From positions 219,175 through 283,174 of the forward strand of contig JAAOMT010000294.1 in assembly GCA_016748015.1 (NCBI GenBank): a DNA stretch of 64,000 nucleotides, in the 5' to 3' direction. Positions 35,277-47,700 of this stretch are shown piece by piece. The translations under genes were made by a program, and so were the position numbers. The stretch's first letter is position 1. The number at the start of each line of letters is the position of its first letter. The notes below the pieces were generated by a model. It had not been told where the DNA came from. It made no database searches and was given only the letters and a program-made list of their open reading frames with translations. The stretch comes from Geosiphon pyriformis (Eukaryota > Glomeromycota > Glomeromycetes > Archaeosporales > Geosiphonaceae).

Positions 35277-38200
35277 TCATTCTTCGTCATCAATACCATC
35301 ATCGGAATGTATAACTCGTTTTTTTCGATTGACTCCATTGTTATTAGTGGCCGTCGTCACACTACTGCTTCCAACCGCAGAATGATTACGACGAGATGAT
35401 GTTGCAGTAGCAGCAGCTGTCGTTGAACGTGTGGTTTTTTTGCTTCGTTGTGGTGGCGCGGGTTTTTTACCACGACGAATATTTTTTTCTTTCTTGATAG
35501 TAGGCTCTTCAGAAGAAGAATCCTGGGAATCTTCAGAAGAATCCAATTCTTGTTCTGATTTTTCATCCGACGAGATTATGATTTTTTTTGATCGTGTGGC
35601 CGGTCTTTTTGGTAATTCTTTTTTTGCTTGAGATCTGGTGTTACGTTTTCTCGGAATAATTTCTTCTTGTTCGTCTTCTCCCTCTTGCTCCTCATCTGAT
35701 TTATCTTCCATTTCTTCATCTTCATCTTCAGATTTAGAATCAACCAGTTTTTTCCAATTATTTTTCTCAACTGAGAACTGCTTTTTCGTTGTATCTACCG
35801 TGCGTTTTGTGGAGGAGCGTGTTGTGCGCCTATTAATATTTGGCTTTCGGTTTTTTATTTCAGCTTGGTTATCGTCTTCACTTTGAACCTCGTCAAGCTG
35901 AACGACCTGTTTTCCCCCCTTCTGAGGTTGAGAATTAAGCGAAATATGAGAATCCTTATTGGTCGTCCCATTTGCAGATTCTGAAATATGGTCTATAAAA
36001 AGATGAATTTTGATTAGGCCCAATATCATAATCACATATAGCATTACGATTATTATGTCAAGGATTTACTGAGCTTACCATTAGTTATCTCTTTGGATTC
36101 CAAATCTTCATAGGGTTGTGAGCTCCACCAATTTTGTGGACAATAGTCTCCAAAACCAAGTTTATTTGTGAGCATCTTTAATTGCGCAAATATTCGTCTA
36201 TTCAATATAAAGCGAACTTTGATTGATAAAATGTGAACGAAATTTAGGTTTTGATGTTATTGAAATTCAAAGATCCAACCCAAGAAACTGAAAAATTCTT
36301 ACTAATATCTGACTGGTTCTGGTTCTCTGCAAATTCCCACCATTCTTTCATCATAAAATAGAGCCCATTTGCTTCTGTTTTTATCTCATCCACGATATAA
36401 TTTTCTTTCTTTGCCTTTTCATACGTTTCTTCTAATCTTATTAACACCCATTCTAAGTAACCCACCAAAATATTAAAGAATTCATGGGTGGCACGCCGCC
36501 GCCATAGATCACACACTGAAATGACGAAATCAACATTTTCCTTAACACTGTCACTTCTTTTTTGATCATAAATCAGGAAAGAAAGCACCGAGAGAAATGA
36601 AGCAGTTGGGGGTACAGTCCCAAGTAGAGTTGAAAGACCGTTAAATGCTTCGGGGTTATCTATGAATATAATAATTCGGCAACCATTAGCAAGGCTCCTG
36701 GAAAGAGCGTTTTCCCAAGTTCCCTATTGAACTGTACCTAATCCATTTAAACCTCTTAGAATCATGGAGGTCCGGAAAAATCTTTCAACTTGATCTAATC
36801 GTCCACCCATCTCGGCATTTAGTAGAATAAAGAAAGTTATTTGCTCAAATTCTGTCCATCCTAATGCGAACACTTGCAATATAATAAAACGTTGTGAGAA
36901 AAGCAAATTAAAAGTGAACTTTTTATTGCAAGCAGAAAATAAGCCTACCCAAGATCTCGTCAAAATTGCAGTCACCAAATAGATGAACAGTTTTCAATGA
37001 AAGATTGGTTTTTAGGATAAATGCCTGATTGAATTAATTTTTGCAAAGGAAAATTTATTTTGAGGCAATAAAGCACGGGTAAAAACAATTAGCACTCACC
37101 AAAGAAGAACTTATCCTGGAAATAGTCAAATATATGAATTCAACATTTCCAACACAAAATTCGCGTAAATCCCTCAGTATCGATAGTAAGGCGGTATGAA
37201 AAAGAGGGAGCTCTTGCTTTTGCAATAGCTGTTTGACCAAATTCACGTTAAGGAATATCAATTTTTATGTAATATACTTGCTTTTGAAAAATATAACATA
37301 CCGCCATGTCTCGTAATATCCTAGTTTTTATCTCCGAGAAAACATTTTCATATTCAATTTTTCCCTTTTCTACCTGATCTTTTACAAATTGTTTGTAAAT
37401 ATTTATTTGTTCAGAAGCAAACATGGTCTTATCCGAGTTTAATTCTTCACTTCCACTTAAGAAACAATAAAGAATCTGTGAATATGAAACTCCGGTAAAA
37501 ATTAAAATTCTAAAAATTTATGAATGACATACCGCAAACCCAATAATAGTATGCGAGTTCGGACGAAGTCTTGAGCTGAATCAACCTCCCCAATTTCGAT
37601 CATTAATTCAGCTATCTTGATTTTGTTCACTTCATTGCCTTTTTCGCTATACCACTTCCAAAAACATTCCAAGACAATATCAAACAAACTATCAGTGCCA
37701 TTCTGTGTAGGAAATAGTTCTTTTTCAGATCCTGAGGTTTCAAAAGACTTTCGTATTATAGGGGCAATGACACGAGCCACTTCTCGAGGTCCATTTCCCT
37801 GAGGAAAAAGACATGAAGGTTTTAGAGGTGAGATCAGAAATTGCAACTAGCAAGAATAAAATATATTGATCGAGAAAATCCTACATACTCCACCCTGTTT
37901 ACGAAACACATCCAGAATCTCTCCTAACAAACGCTTCAATTCACCTTGGTCTGTGGTGGTTTTGAAATCTTCAAGCCTGTTGCCGTAGAGCCAAAAAACG
38001 TTGGTTTTTTTTGTTTGAGAAGAGCCGATACCATTTTTTGGTTTAAAGCTATTAACCAGTGCAGAACTTTGTTGGTCTTTAGACATTAATAAATCCGTGA
38101 CGTCGGGAAGATTTTGAGGGACCTTTTCTTTCGGAGCAGGTAATCCAAACTCGACGAAAGGAATCGACATATCTGAATGAATTTTGAGGATTTTACCAAA

Positions 38201-40974
38201 TATCTATTTAATAAAAAATTTTCTTGTAACACACCTGTTATATTATGACCATTGATTTTGGGTTCGGTTCGCTTATTTGGTTCGAAGGATGATTCTGTCA
38301 TTGAAATATCATCCTTCACATTTCGGGAAATGTCATCTTGAATAATTTCCTTATCTGTTTCAGGAAGTGATGAAAAATTTTCTGAAGTTCTCGAAACGGT
38401 AGGAGTTGATTCCAATTTGACAGTGGCAGTTGGAATTTGAGGAATTACCGGAGGTAAGGACATTATCGTTGGTGTCGTCGCTATAGGCGAATCTGGCATA
38501 ATGTTAGTAGATCGAAGTACAGATATTGCGGGTCTTGCGGGCTGTATTGCTGTTGTTTGACTTGAATTTGTGGTAGAAATATCTACAGTTTGAACACGTT
38601 GATGCCACATTTCTTTGATGTATTCACGAGTATCCTCATGAATTTTGTCCGTCTTGATAAAATCACTAAGGGCTGTAGGGCTTGAATTAGAAAGTTTAAT
38701 TAATTTTTCAAGTTTACATTAAATATCCGTTAACACTTGATTTAAATCTACTTACTAGAGAACACCACGATCTAATATAGCATCCATTGCTAATTGCACA
38801 CTTTTTCTTATCTTTTCAGAAATGGGTTTGCAAAAAACCGATATTTGATAACGTAAAAATTCAACTAGGCTAGCACTTAAGATGGAACCAGCTGGATCAG
38901 TGGTAGATTCAACTATAACCAGAATAGCAGGTTCAATTTTCATAATGTTGTCATTTGGTTGCCAGAATAACCAATCATAAAACAAAGCCAGCTTCGCCTG
39001 AGATGCCGTCAAGGGATCTTGGATCCATTGTAATAATTTTATAAGAACGACATATCTTTTCACCAGAGTGGATTTTAATACTTCATTGGTGGGATGAATG
39101 TTGCAACATATGTATCGAATAACATCAACGACGAGATATTCTGATTCTTTCGGTAGATATTCAGACAAAAGCCAATTAAGCCGCGCACTATAACCTTGTG
39201 CGGTGTCCTATTATAAGAAATCGAATACATTCAGGATAATTAGTGGAGTATATGATCAAAAAGTCCGGAATAAAGACAGAACATATGAAATTACATTATT
39301 AAACATGAAATTCAAAATAAAATCCATGTCAAAGGTGAGACGGGATTGTGTGAGAAATTGGGGGGTTGGAGTTCTTACAAGTGAAACTAGACCTAGGAGT
39401 CAAAAAAGTTATCAGCCTTCATATTGAATAACAATCTCAATTCAAAATTAAGGCACCTTAGTCACATCAAACCTGGACAAGTGGGCGAAATTTTGATAGG
39501 ATCATGAATAAAGTCTTTAAGAAACCGAGAAATTTTTGGATGGCGTGCCACATCAATCAATAACCGAAGTAAGTCCCGGCCGACAATTTGACATACAGAA
39601 TACTGAAATAAAGAAAATAAAATTGAGTTGTTTATAAATTAGTTCTTATGTTAATTAAAATAGATTGCATACCTGTTCTGTCAAGAGCTTGAGACAGAAA
39701 TTACTTTCAAGATCTGCCAATCGTTGATAGTTGGGAGAAAAGTGGTCTCGTAATGTACGTAAAAATGTGTAAAGTGCCATCTGAGTCAAACGGCTGTTTC
39801 TGAGCAGAAAAGAACTTTGAAAAAAAAAGATAAAAACTAATCAAACTAATGAAAAAAAAATTAATATTTTGAAATCAACAAAACTAAATAACATGGAAAA
39901 CCATTTACCTGTGTGCTGGATTTGATAAGATTTGGACCATTGTTTCACATAACAATAGATTTAGTAGCGAATAATGACTCCCTAATAGTTTAATTGATAA
40001 TGAGATATGAAGCTTAAAAAAAGAATACCTAAAACGTAGGCGACTATAAGTGTTTACCTCGTATCTGTTTTAAGAGATTTTCACATACTGTTGCAACTTC
40101 ATTCACATCTAGTTCGATCAATTTCTCCACAATCCAAAGAAACTGATAATAGAATCATGTGTGTTAGATATAAGTTGGTTTTCTCATTAATCAAAAAAAT
40201 TATATAGCTCACTTACTCGTTTTAAAGAATATAATGTGTAAGATTTAAATATCCTGGTTCGAGATAATAAATTTAATCGACCAATCGCGTAGGAAAATGT
40301 ACCACGAACGCAAACAACTAGGTTATTAAAGTGCTTAATTAAAAGAAACAGTCAGTCACGTGATAAAGCTTATTTCAGTTATTATCTCATTAAAACGAAT
40401 ATTATTCAATTACCGCGTCGTCATTTTCGACGAAGAGAGCATAAAGTATTCCTAGAATTATCTTTTGGTGCTCTTCAGAATTTGGTTGCTTTTAGTGATG
40501 ATAATCACAAGAGATTGTATAAAAAGTGAAAGATAAACTTTATTATTAATAAAGGAAGAAAATCGATCAGAATGGATACTTACAACAACGTTCAAGGCAG
40601 TCTGTGTTTGTATTTCACTCCTTCCTTCGAAGATGTTTCGATATGCTTCATATCCAGTTTGCATTTCCTGTATTGATCAGTGCATTAAATGAAGGAATTA
40701 GATTAGATCGTCATGCATGTGGCGTTCAATTACATATATGGTGAGGAAAAATTTTCGATGTGTATTACAAAATAATAATAATAATATGATTTTTTTTGGA
40801 TTTTATTGTTTGGTCACAGGAACATCTTTTCTACCATTAAAAATTCCGATGATTATTAACATTAAAAATGTGGCGCAGCATCCAGACCCAACATGACCCC
40901 AAGAGGCTTCTCATTACCTCTTCCTCCTCTCGTAACTCATCTAGAGCAGCAAACTCAAAGAGCCTTGACCCCAT
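35277..40974 (-). CDS. INTS3: Integrator complex subunit 3 (INTS3/SOSS-A) homologue
   Basis: A multi-exon gene. The first exon is 40974-40918 (MGSRLFEFAALDEL), the second 40667-40584, and the last 35992-35277. Strong family matches lie in the N-terminal helical-repeat domain: QIVGRDLLRLLIDVARHPKI and KDFIHDPIKISP (39480-39600), and RYICCNIHPTNEVL, ASQAKLALFYDWLFWQP and IMKIEPAILVI (38755-39168). These correspond closely to human INTS3. Exons at 36244-38170 cover the C-terminal domain. The final exon encodes about 238 residues rich in Glu/Asp/Ser and Lys/Arg, apparently disordered. INTS3 is part of Integrator (snRNA 3' processing, promoter-proximal termination) and of the ssDNA-binding SOSS complex. 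Introns are short; full exon joining was not completed. Confidence 0.88.
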
Positions 40975-41358
40975 TTTCCCCTATTCACGTCTAGAACCTC
41001 GCTTTCTCGTTATCTGGGTAACGTGAGCTTTTTTACTTTCTAGCGCCCTATTTACGCGCTGAACAAAAAACGAATACTATGAGACACGCTGAAAATTGGG
41101 TAATTTGGTGAAGATGGGGTCTATTTATAAAACTTTGGGAATCACAAATGACAAAAGGAAATTGGCAGATTGGTGCAACAATGCATAAAATTTGTGCATT
41201 TGTGTCACTAGACCCGCGGAAAGTTTAATGATCAGGTTTGATCACCAGCAATATAACTCAGAATAGCCATAATAATCATTTGATTCACCAATCAGAATGG
41301 TTAACGCTATCTTTTATCTAATAGACTAATAATTATAATTATGATATAGTTGATAATT
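40975..41358. other. INTS3 upstream region
   Basis: Mixed-composition DNA upstream of the INTS3 start, presumably its promoter and 5' leader. A GC-richer block at 40980-41050 lies immediately before the ATG. No open frame with recognisable content. Confidence 0.4.
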
Positions 41359-41812
41359 TCATTTTCCATCTAAAATTCTGGAGGTAAAAATTTTCTTTGA
41401 AGATCGCCGAGCAACAAATTTTGTCCGAGTAATATTTAAGCTTAATATATATATTGAGGAAACCACATAATTAGGACTATAGCGGGTGAGAAAAAAGAAT
41501 TTCGCATTTTCCATAAGACGCATTTTATTATAATCCAAAATCAACGAGATGAGAGAACATTTGGAATTTTTGAGTTTTAGCAAAGTGGATTCCTCTAAAA
41601 AATCAAACACTTGGGCTCTATTATTTAAATGGAATAATAATATCCAGATCAAAATTCACTATCCTCATCAATTTGTTTCGAGAAGACGCCCAAAAGCAAG
41701 ATAATCGAATTAAACTCGAGCAGAGCCACTTTGACCCCATCAAGACCAAATATTTAAATAATTTGGTAAACTGATTTTCTGATAATCTATTCTCGTTGCT
41801 ACCACGGAACAC
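41359..41812 (-). pseudogene. possible remnant of a protein-kinase activation segment
   Basis: Two overlapping minus-strand open pieces (41359-41652, 41621-41812) show coding-like content. One reads ILDYNKMRLMENAKFFFLTRYSPNYVVSSIY and, further on, SSKKIFTSRILDGK. This resembles kinase subdomains VII-IX (D-x-D/N, RYSPNYVAPE-like, S-D-F-S-G-IL-like) with key residues lost. A different frame upstream reads GVKVALLEFNSIILLLG, so frameshifts would be needed. No start and no GT-AG arrangement restores it. It might be a degraded exon of a kinase or chance resemblance. Confidence 0.25.
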
Positions 41813-42200
41813 GAAATTTAAACTTAAAACTAATTGTATTATTGTAATTTAAATTTTATAAGTTAAATACTCTGGAATTATATTTTTAACTATCAAAAGC
41901 TCAAACTCAATATGTATTTTGCACAAAATTCCAACTTGTGGTTAAAAACTTGGAAAAATCCTGCTTCTTAGTTTATTTATACAAATATTAATGATAACTT
42001 AAAATAATATTGCAATAAATTATATAAATATTTAGAATTTATTATTTTAACAATTTTTAAAAAATACAAATTAATTGTTGTAGTTTTTAAATTTAAATTA
42101 TTTAACAAATTTTACATTAATATTAAAAAATAAATTTTATTTTTAATTGTTATTATTATTATTGCTTCTTTTTGTATATAAACGCCGCATTCGTTATTGC

Positions 42201-42254
<54 letters not shown>

Positions 42255-42761
42255 TAAAAGCGCACTTTTTACACGTGACTAACCAGTTTTTAATATTATG
42301 TAATTCAAATAAATTTTGTTTAAGTAAATAAAATATTTTAATCAAGTTATAAAAAATTAAGAATTCATTATTAAACATAAAAATACATTGATTTAACATA
42401 TACAATATATTAATTATTTATTATATTATAATTAAAATTATTTTTTGCCTTAAATTAATTAATAATATTTAGTTTATTATAATAAATTTTTTTGGTATTA
42501 ATTAATTATTTTAATAAATCTAAATCTAAATTATTATTATTATTATTATTACAATATTAATTTTAAATATATAGTTTTTATTACTTTAAATTTGTTGATT
42601 ATTAAAGATTTTATATTAGTTTTACATATAAAGATTTTTTGTTTTTGTCTTTCTAACAAAGGACCAATAACCTGTAACCACGCCAATATTTATTATTTAC
42701 AAATGTTCTATGCCTCGCAGTTATTCCGTTCGCTCTTGTTCACCTATTATCAAGAGTCCTA
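41813..42761. other. AT-rich intergenic region with a (TAA)n microsatellite
   Basis: Very AT-rich from 41820 to 42660, probably old transposon-derived or simple sequence. The last about 100 bp before the cyclophilin start (CCTCGCAGTTATTCCGTTCGCTC) has normal composition and is likely its 5' leader. No gene recognised; the open frame with a poly-Leu tract here is an artefact of the triplet repeat. Confidence 0.5.
42201..42252. repeat. (TAA)n trinucleotide microsatellite, about 17 units
   Basis: An uninterrupted ATA/TAA run of about 52 bp. A shorter ATT run occurs at about 42533-42551. Likely length-polymorphic. Confidence 0.9.
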
Positions 42762-44004
42762 ATGGCTCCTCATAAGCACATAATTTCTGCGACTTATTTA
42801 TTAGCGCTATCATTTTGCCTACTCGTAGGTTCTATATTTTCTTCGAACCTGGTTAACGCAGCGAAAGGCCCAGCTATTACTCATAAAGGTATGTCCTTCA
42901 ATTTGGCTTCCGGCGGTTATGTTACATGAAATTATGTTCAACATAAGGTGCTTTTTGTTGAAAAATCCCTGAAATACCAGGGGTTTTTTGGGCAATCTTA
43001 AAGCGTGTATAAGCATATAGCATACATACTCAAAAGTTTCATAAGCAAATCGAGTTATTTTTAATGATAATATCAAGAATTTGCCCTATATTATTGAGAT
43101 TTTATTTTTAACAATTCTCACTCTAAAATCTTCAATCCTAAAGTATTTTTCGATATTAAACATGGAGACGAAAATCTTGGTCGTATAGTTATTGGCTTAT
43201 ATGGAAAAGTATATTGTTTTAATTCGAAATATCTTAAATCTTCAATTGATTTCATATCACATGGTTTTCTAATACAAGTTTTTTCTTCTCGTATCAAATT
43301 GAACACGATTAATAGACTGTGGAAAATACAGTCAATAATTTTCGCGCATTAGCTACTGGAGAAAAGAGCACGGATGAAGAAGTTTTATGGTATAAAGGCT
43401 CAAAATTTCATCGTGTGATTAAGGTATCTGTCCTAGTTACTATTTTAATAATTATAATTCCAGAAAACTAATTCATTATCAAAATTTCAAAAACGTAGAA
43501 CTTTATGATTCAAGGTGGAGACTTCACTAGAGGCGATGGTACCGGTGGTAAATCTATCTATGGGGAAAAATTTCCGGATGAGAATTTCAAACTTCGTCAT
43601 ACTGGACCTGGTATTTTGAGTATGGCAAACGCTGGAAAGGATACCAATGGATCACAGGTAAAATGTCATTACCATCAATATCCTATCTCGTTAAGAGCTT
43701 TTTTCTAATTTATTGCTTAATATGATTTCTAATCTCCAAATTTGCGTGAATATTGATTGCAATCAACAAACACTTCACAAAACCCACGATATGAATTCAG
43801 TTCTTTATATGTACTGTTAAGACTGCTTGGCTTGATAAAAAACACGTCGTTTTTGGGACTGTTCTCGAAGGTTTGGACATTGTACACAAGATAGAAAATG
43901 TAGATACCGATTCTCAGGATCGTCCTCTAGTGGACGTCGTAATCGCCGACAGCGGTGAAATTCCAATCAAGGAAAGTGAAGAATCTTTACATAATGAATT
44001 ATAG
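42762..44004 (+). CDS. ER-luminal cyclophilin B (peptidyl-prolyl cis-trans isomerase)
   Basis: Five exons fit in frame: 42762-42888, 43144-43208, 43316-43423, 43499-43657, 43801-44004, giving 220 residues. Residues 1-33 form a signal peptide (a hydrophobic stretch, [15 protein letters not shown], before NLVNAAKG). The cyclophilin fold follows with [21 protein letters not shown]. Catalytic residues are present: Arg in FHRVIK, Phe-Met-Gln in NFMIQGGDF, Gln-Phe-Phe in GSQFFICT, Trp in [11 protein letters not shown] and the following His. The protein ends LHNEL, an HDEL-like retrieval signal. The enzyme speeds proline isomerisation during folding of secreted proteins. A possible alternative membrane-anchor exon lies downstream. 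Confidence 0.93.
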
Positions 44005-44203
44005 AGAATTCAATCAGAATATTGAAATATGACCGAGGAAAATTCTTATTTATGATCCTTTGGATCATACATCGAGTATTTAATTATTTAAATTCCTGGG
44101 AATTACTCGTTTCATCTATTACCTGTTTCAAACTTGGTCTCCGATACCCTTTCACTTCCACTTTCCTTTCATTGACCTGATAATAGGAATCTCAAGATGA
44201 CCT

Positions 44204-44408
44204 TCCTTTGTTCCACGATGAAGCCATTTCATCTGTAGATTCCTCTTTAAATTGGTATATCGTCGGTGTTATGATATTCCTGCTTTTAATCATTGCCGGT
44301 CCTGTGCGCAAGCATAAGCAAGGTATACTGGAGATGTTTGGTTTAGATATGAATAAGACTTTGGTGATAAATGAGAAAAAAAACTTGAATTTTTCCCAAA
44401 AGGTGTGA
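44204..44408 (+). CDS. possible alternative last exon of cyclophilin B with a membrane anchor
   Basis: After the HNEL stop, a plus-strand frame opens at a TAG and reads DDLPLFHDEAISSVDSSLN, then a strong transmembrane segment WYIVGVMIFLLLIIAG, then a basic tail (PVRKHKQG), stopping at 44406-44408. A GT in the final cyclophilin exon (in ATCAAGGAAAGTGAAG, about 43974) and the AG at CTCAAG before 44204 would splice in frame and replace HNEL by this anchor. The sequence supports the option but cannot prove it. It could also be a separate tiny gene or 3' UTR chance. Confidence 0.4.
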
Positions 44409-44798
44409 ACAAGATATTAATGCCACCAAGTCAGATAAATACTTTAAGATATAAGTCGAAGGATCTAAATTGAAGGCTAATCTCTTATTTTATGTTGACC
44501 ATCACTTCATTATTTAACATTTTTGTTCGTTCAGTCGTAAACAGCAAAATAAATTGAATAATACCGTTTTCAGTTTTCGTCACATTATTTAAAAATGAAG
44601 TTAATTTAAACTAGATTGTACTTTCGGGGCTAAAATTATGGATAAATGAGTAGCCTCTGCTTCCAACGTTATACTTGAAGATTTTCCAGCCCGAGAATAT
44701 ATCAGAAACATTGTCCAAATTTCATAAGATATATTTAAATATGAAAATACTCTAATAAAATAATAATTTACCGCATAAGATCCTTATAAATCAGATTA
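44409..44798. other. intergenic 3' region between cyclophilin and SEY1
   Basis: Convergent 3' flanks. There are A/T-rich stretches such as AATAAATTGAATAATACC near 44550 and AATAAAATAATAATTTACC near 44755. The latter lies, on the opposite strand, just past the SEY1 stop. No gene seen. Confidence 0.45.
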
Positions 44799-47700
44799 CT
44801 AAATATTTTTGTCTTTCAAAGTTAGCGGTGGGGGAGTATCTCCAAGTATCGTATCCACCCTTTCACCTAAAGCTTTATGGCCACTCACCTCGAAACCTTG
44901 TTTGACTGATTCGCGTGCAACTTTAAAGGCAGCTGTCAGAATCATTCGAGCAAAATTTTCGATAGGCCCGCTGAGATTAAGTAACCAAACTATGTATCCA
45001 ATGAAACCAAAGAAAGAAAATGCCACCAAATAAAGTGGTGATGTAATAATTGACAAAAATTCATTCCAGCCCAGAATGACTAATTAGGAAGGCAAAGATT
45101 GTCAAAATATTAATCATTTAAGACGATTCATGGATTATTAATGGTTGAATGTTTCACATAAACTTACCAAGTAGTAGATAAACATAGAACGGGATACGAG
45201 CAGTTGTAGATACTACAGAGCGTTTCGCTTCCAGATAGAATGCATCCGATTCACGCTTAAAACGGACTGTTAATTCATGTTGCCGTGTCTCAGAAAGTAT
45301 TGATAATGACTCGGAGAAATCAACTTCCTGTAATTTTTTAATAGATTTTAATACAACAGCCTTATAACTATTAACAATTAAGAAGCTTACGTCATCAGAA
45401 GGAATTCCCAGTTCAATATCTTCCGGTATCTGAATTGCAGCAAATAATGGAATCATTTTTAAGGCCTGTTTATATCCATATATAATTGGTTAGTTAAAGA
45501 AACGTTGAAATGAGTGGACATTTAAAAGAACCATATAGTGTAAGATGATGTGTTACCTCTTCTCTGGCATTTCTGAAGTGAGCATCAATGTCATCCTCTG
45601 GTTTCCAAACCTTTGGAACGCCTTGGTCGTCATACCGAAACCTCTCTTCAAATCTAGGATAGCCAACCTCTAAACGTGATTTCAAAAAATTTTGAATGCA
45701 TCTCCATTTACTGTTGAAAGTTAAAAACTCACCGCTCACGCAACTTCAGCAAGAACATATTATCCGCAACTTCCTCGTCAATTTTTTTTTTCAATATTAG
45801 CCAAGCACGTTTCCGCAAATTTTCTACTGAAGCTTTATTTTCTTCCTCGGACGAATTAAAGCCTGAATGAAAAACGGAACTTATTAGTCTGTCAGATCCA
45901 AAAAATAAAGGTCAAATCTATTGACTTTAGCAAAGCTTACTCTTGGCCCGTTTCAATAATTGGTTTTCAGTGCTATCCAAAACGGCTTTAAACTTTTTCA
46001 TTACTTTCACCCACATGTCCGAGCCAGGGTTCTTAAGATAATGTCCCACATGTTCATTTATTTGCTGCTGTAATGATTTCTTTAAAGAAAAGAGAGGTCT
46101 AAAGGTTAAATTTTGTTTCAAATAAAAGCGAGATACCTATTAATAAATACCTCCAAGGCCTTGGTCATCTTCTTTGTCTCCTCGACACGTGATCTCGAAG
46201 AAATTTCATTAATCTCTTCAACAAGTTGCAAACGCTCTTCCTCATAGTTCCAGTCAGTTTCAGTTAATACAATGGCTTTATTTAAAATAGGTAAAAATAT
46301 TAGTTGTTTTGGAATAAATAGACAAATCAAACATAAGCTTAGGAGGCATAATGATAACCTTGAGCTCCTTGAAGAAATAGCCCTTCTGCTTGATCACGAG
46401 CATTTTCAACAACTTTAGCAAAATCATATCCCTCTCCTTTTAAGTTCTCCTACATAAATAAAAAAGTTTATGTAGTTTGGCCTCGATCAATATTGTAATA
46501 AAGAGGAATATATTCGTACTTGGACTTGAGATTTAAAAATAGCTATAGCTTTTTTGGAAAGGTTTTTGAGTTGTCCAAGGTAAAATACATGAAGTTGAGC
46601 ATTCGCCTTATGAAATATATCATTTCGTTTGCGTTTATAAACTTCCGAGTGGTAACGAGAAGCTTCCCTATCGAATTGCTCTAAAAAAGCGTGATGTAAA
46701 ATGAAGATATTGTTTACACTTGACCATTATTAAGAAACATATTCTTGATACTTACTGATAGTCGCGTTCCTTATTTCTTCCATTTGTGGCCCTAAATCTT
46801 CAATAACTTTTCCCGTTTCTATGGGTTGCCTGAATCCTCTGATTTGCTCCTGGAATTGCTCAAAGGCTATCTGTGAATTGCGAAAAATTGATTAAGTATT
46901 AAAGCTCCAACTTTGACTTTTGAGCCAAGACAAAGTTACTAGCCGTTGCAATTTCGTCACAGCGATATTGAGCGAGCAATTCTTGTTGGGTTGGCAAATC
47001 CAAATCTTTATTAGACATGATTTGATTCTATTAAATCATGAGCAAGATTTTGTTTAATTAGATCAATTTTTTTGGATAATAGTTGTAATTACTGATCATT
47101 ACCCATATTCCTTCAGCATAAACGTGAAATCCATCGGCTGGAACACGTTTTTTGTAATTTGGGTTGAACACATAATCCTTATCATTTGGATTCACAAATC
47201 TATAATTTGGGAGAGGCATTAATATTTAAAATATAGAGGTTATATTGCCTTTTAGCATGAAGATTAAATAAAAAAATTACCTATTTCTAAGTTTAACTAC
47301 TTCTTCCTCGAACTTCTCTGGAAGCAGGATTTTGTGAGGCAAAGCGGTAAACATAAAATCAAAATAATCGGAAATTGAGCAATTCTCTAATCCTTCAGGC
47401 TATAGGCATAAATTAAAGTGCAAGCCATTATTCAAGAGAAATAAACTATGGAAATATTTTTGTGTTTGATCAGTAATAAATACTTTAGAGACGCTTTGCC
47501 ATATTTTTCCAAGATCAGCTTTAAGCGTATTGGCTAAATCAGATAGAGGGGTCTGTCCGACGTGATCTCGAATAACAACCAACATCAAGGTCTTCTCTTT
47601 ACTTTAATAAGATAGTAAGAACAAAAATTTTAAGCATCTGATAAAATAGCAATTCAGATAAAATATATAATTTTTTCGCTAGACAAAACATACCCTCTTG

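Noticed and set aside
35431-35886. Ser-rich plus-strand frames opposite the INTS3 tail
   Set aside because: Antisense of the Glu/Ser/Lys-rich tail exon; composition follows from the complement.
39203-39427. Plus-strand open frame of 74 codons within INTS3
   Set aside because: Lies mostly in an INTS3 intron on the opposite strand, with no domain content.
42112-42405. Plus/minus open frame with a poly-Leu tract
   Set aside because: It is the translation of the (TAA)n microsatellite and surrounding AT-rich DNA.
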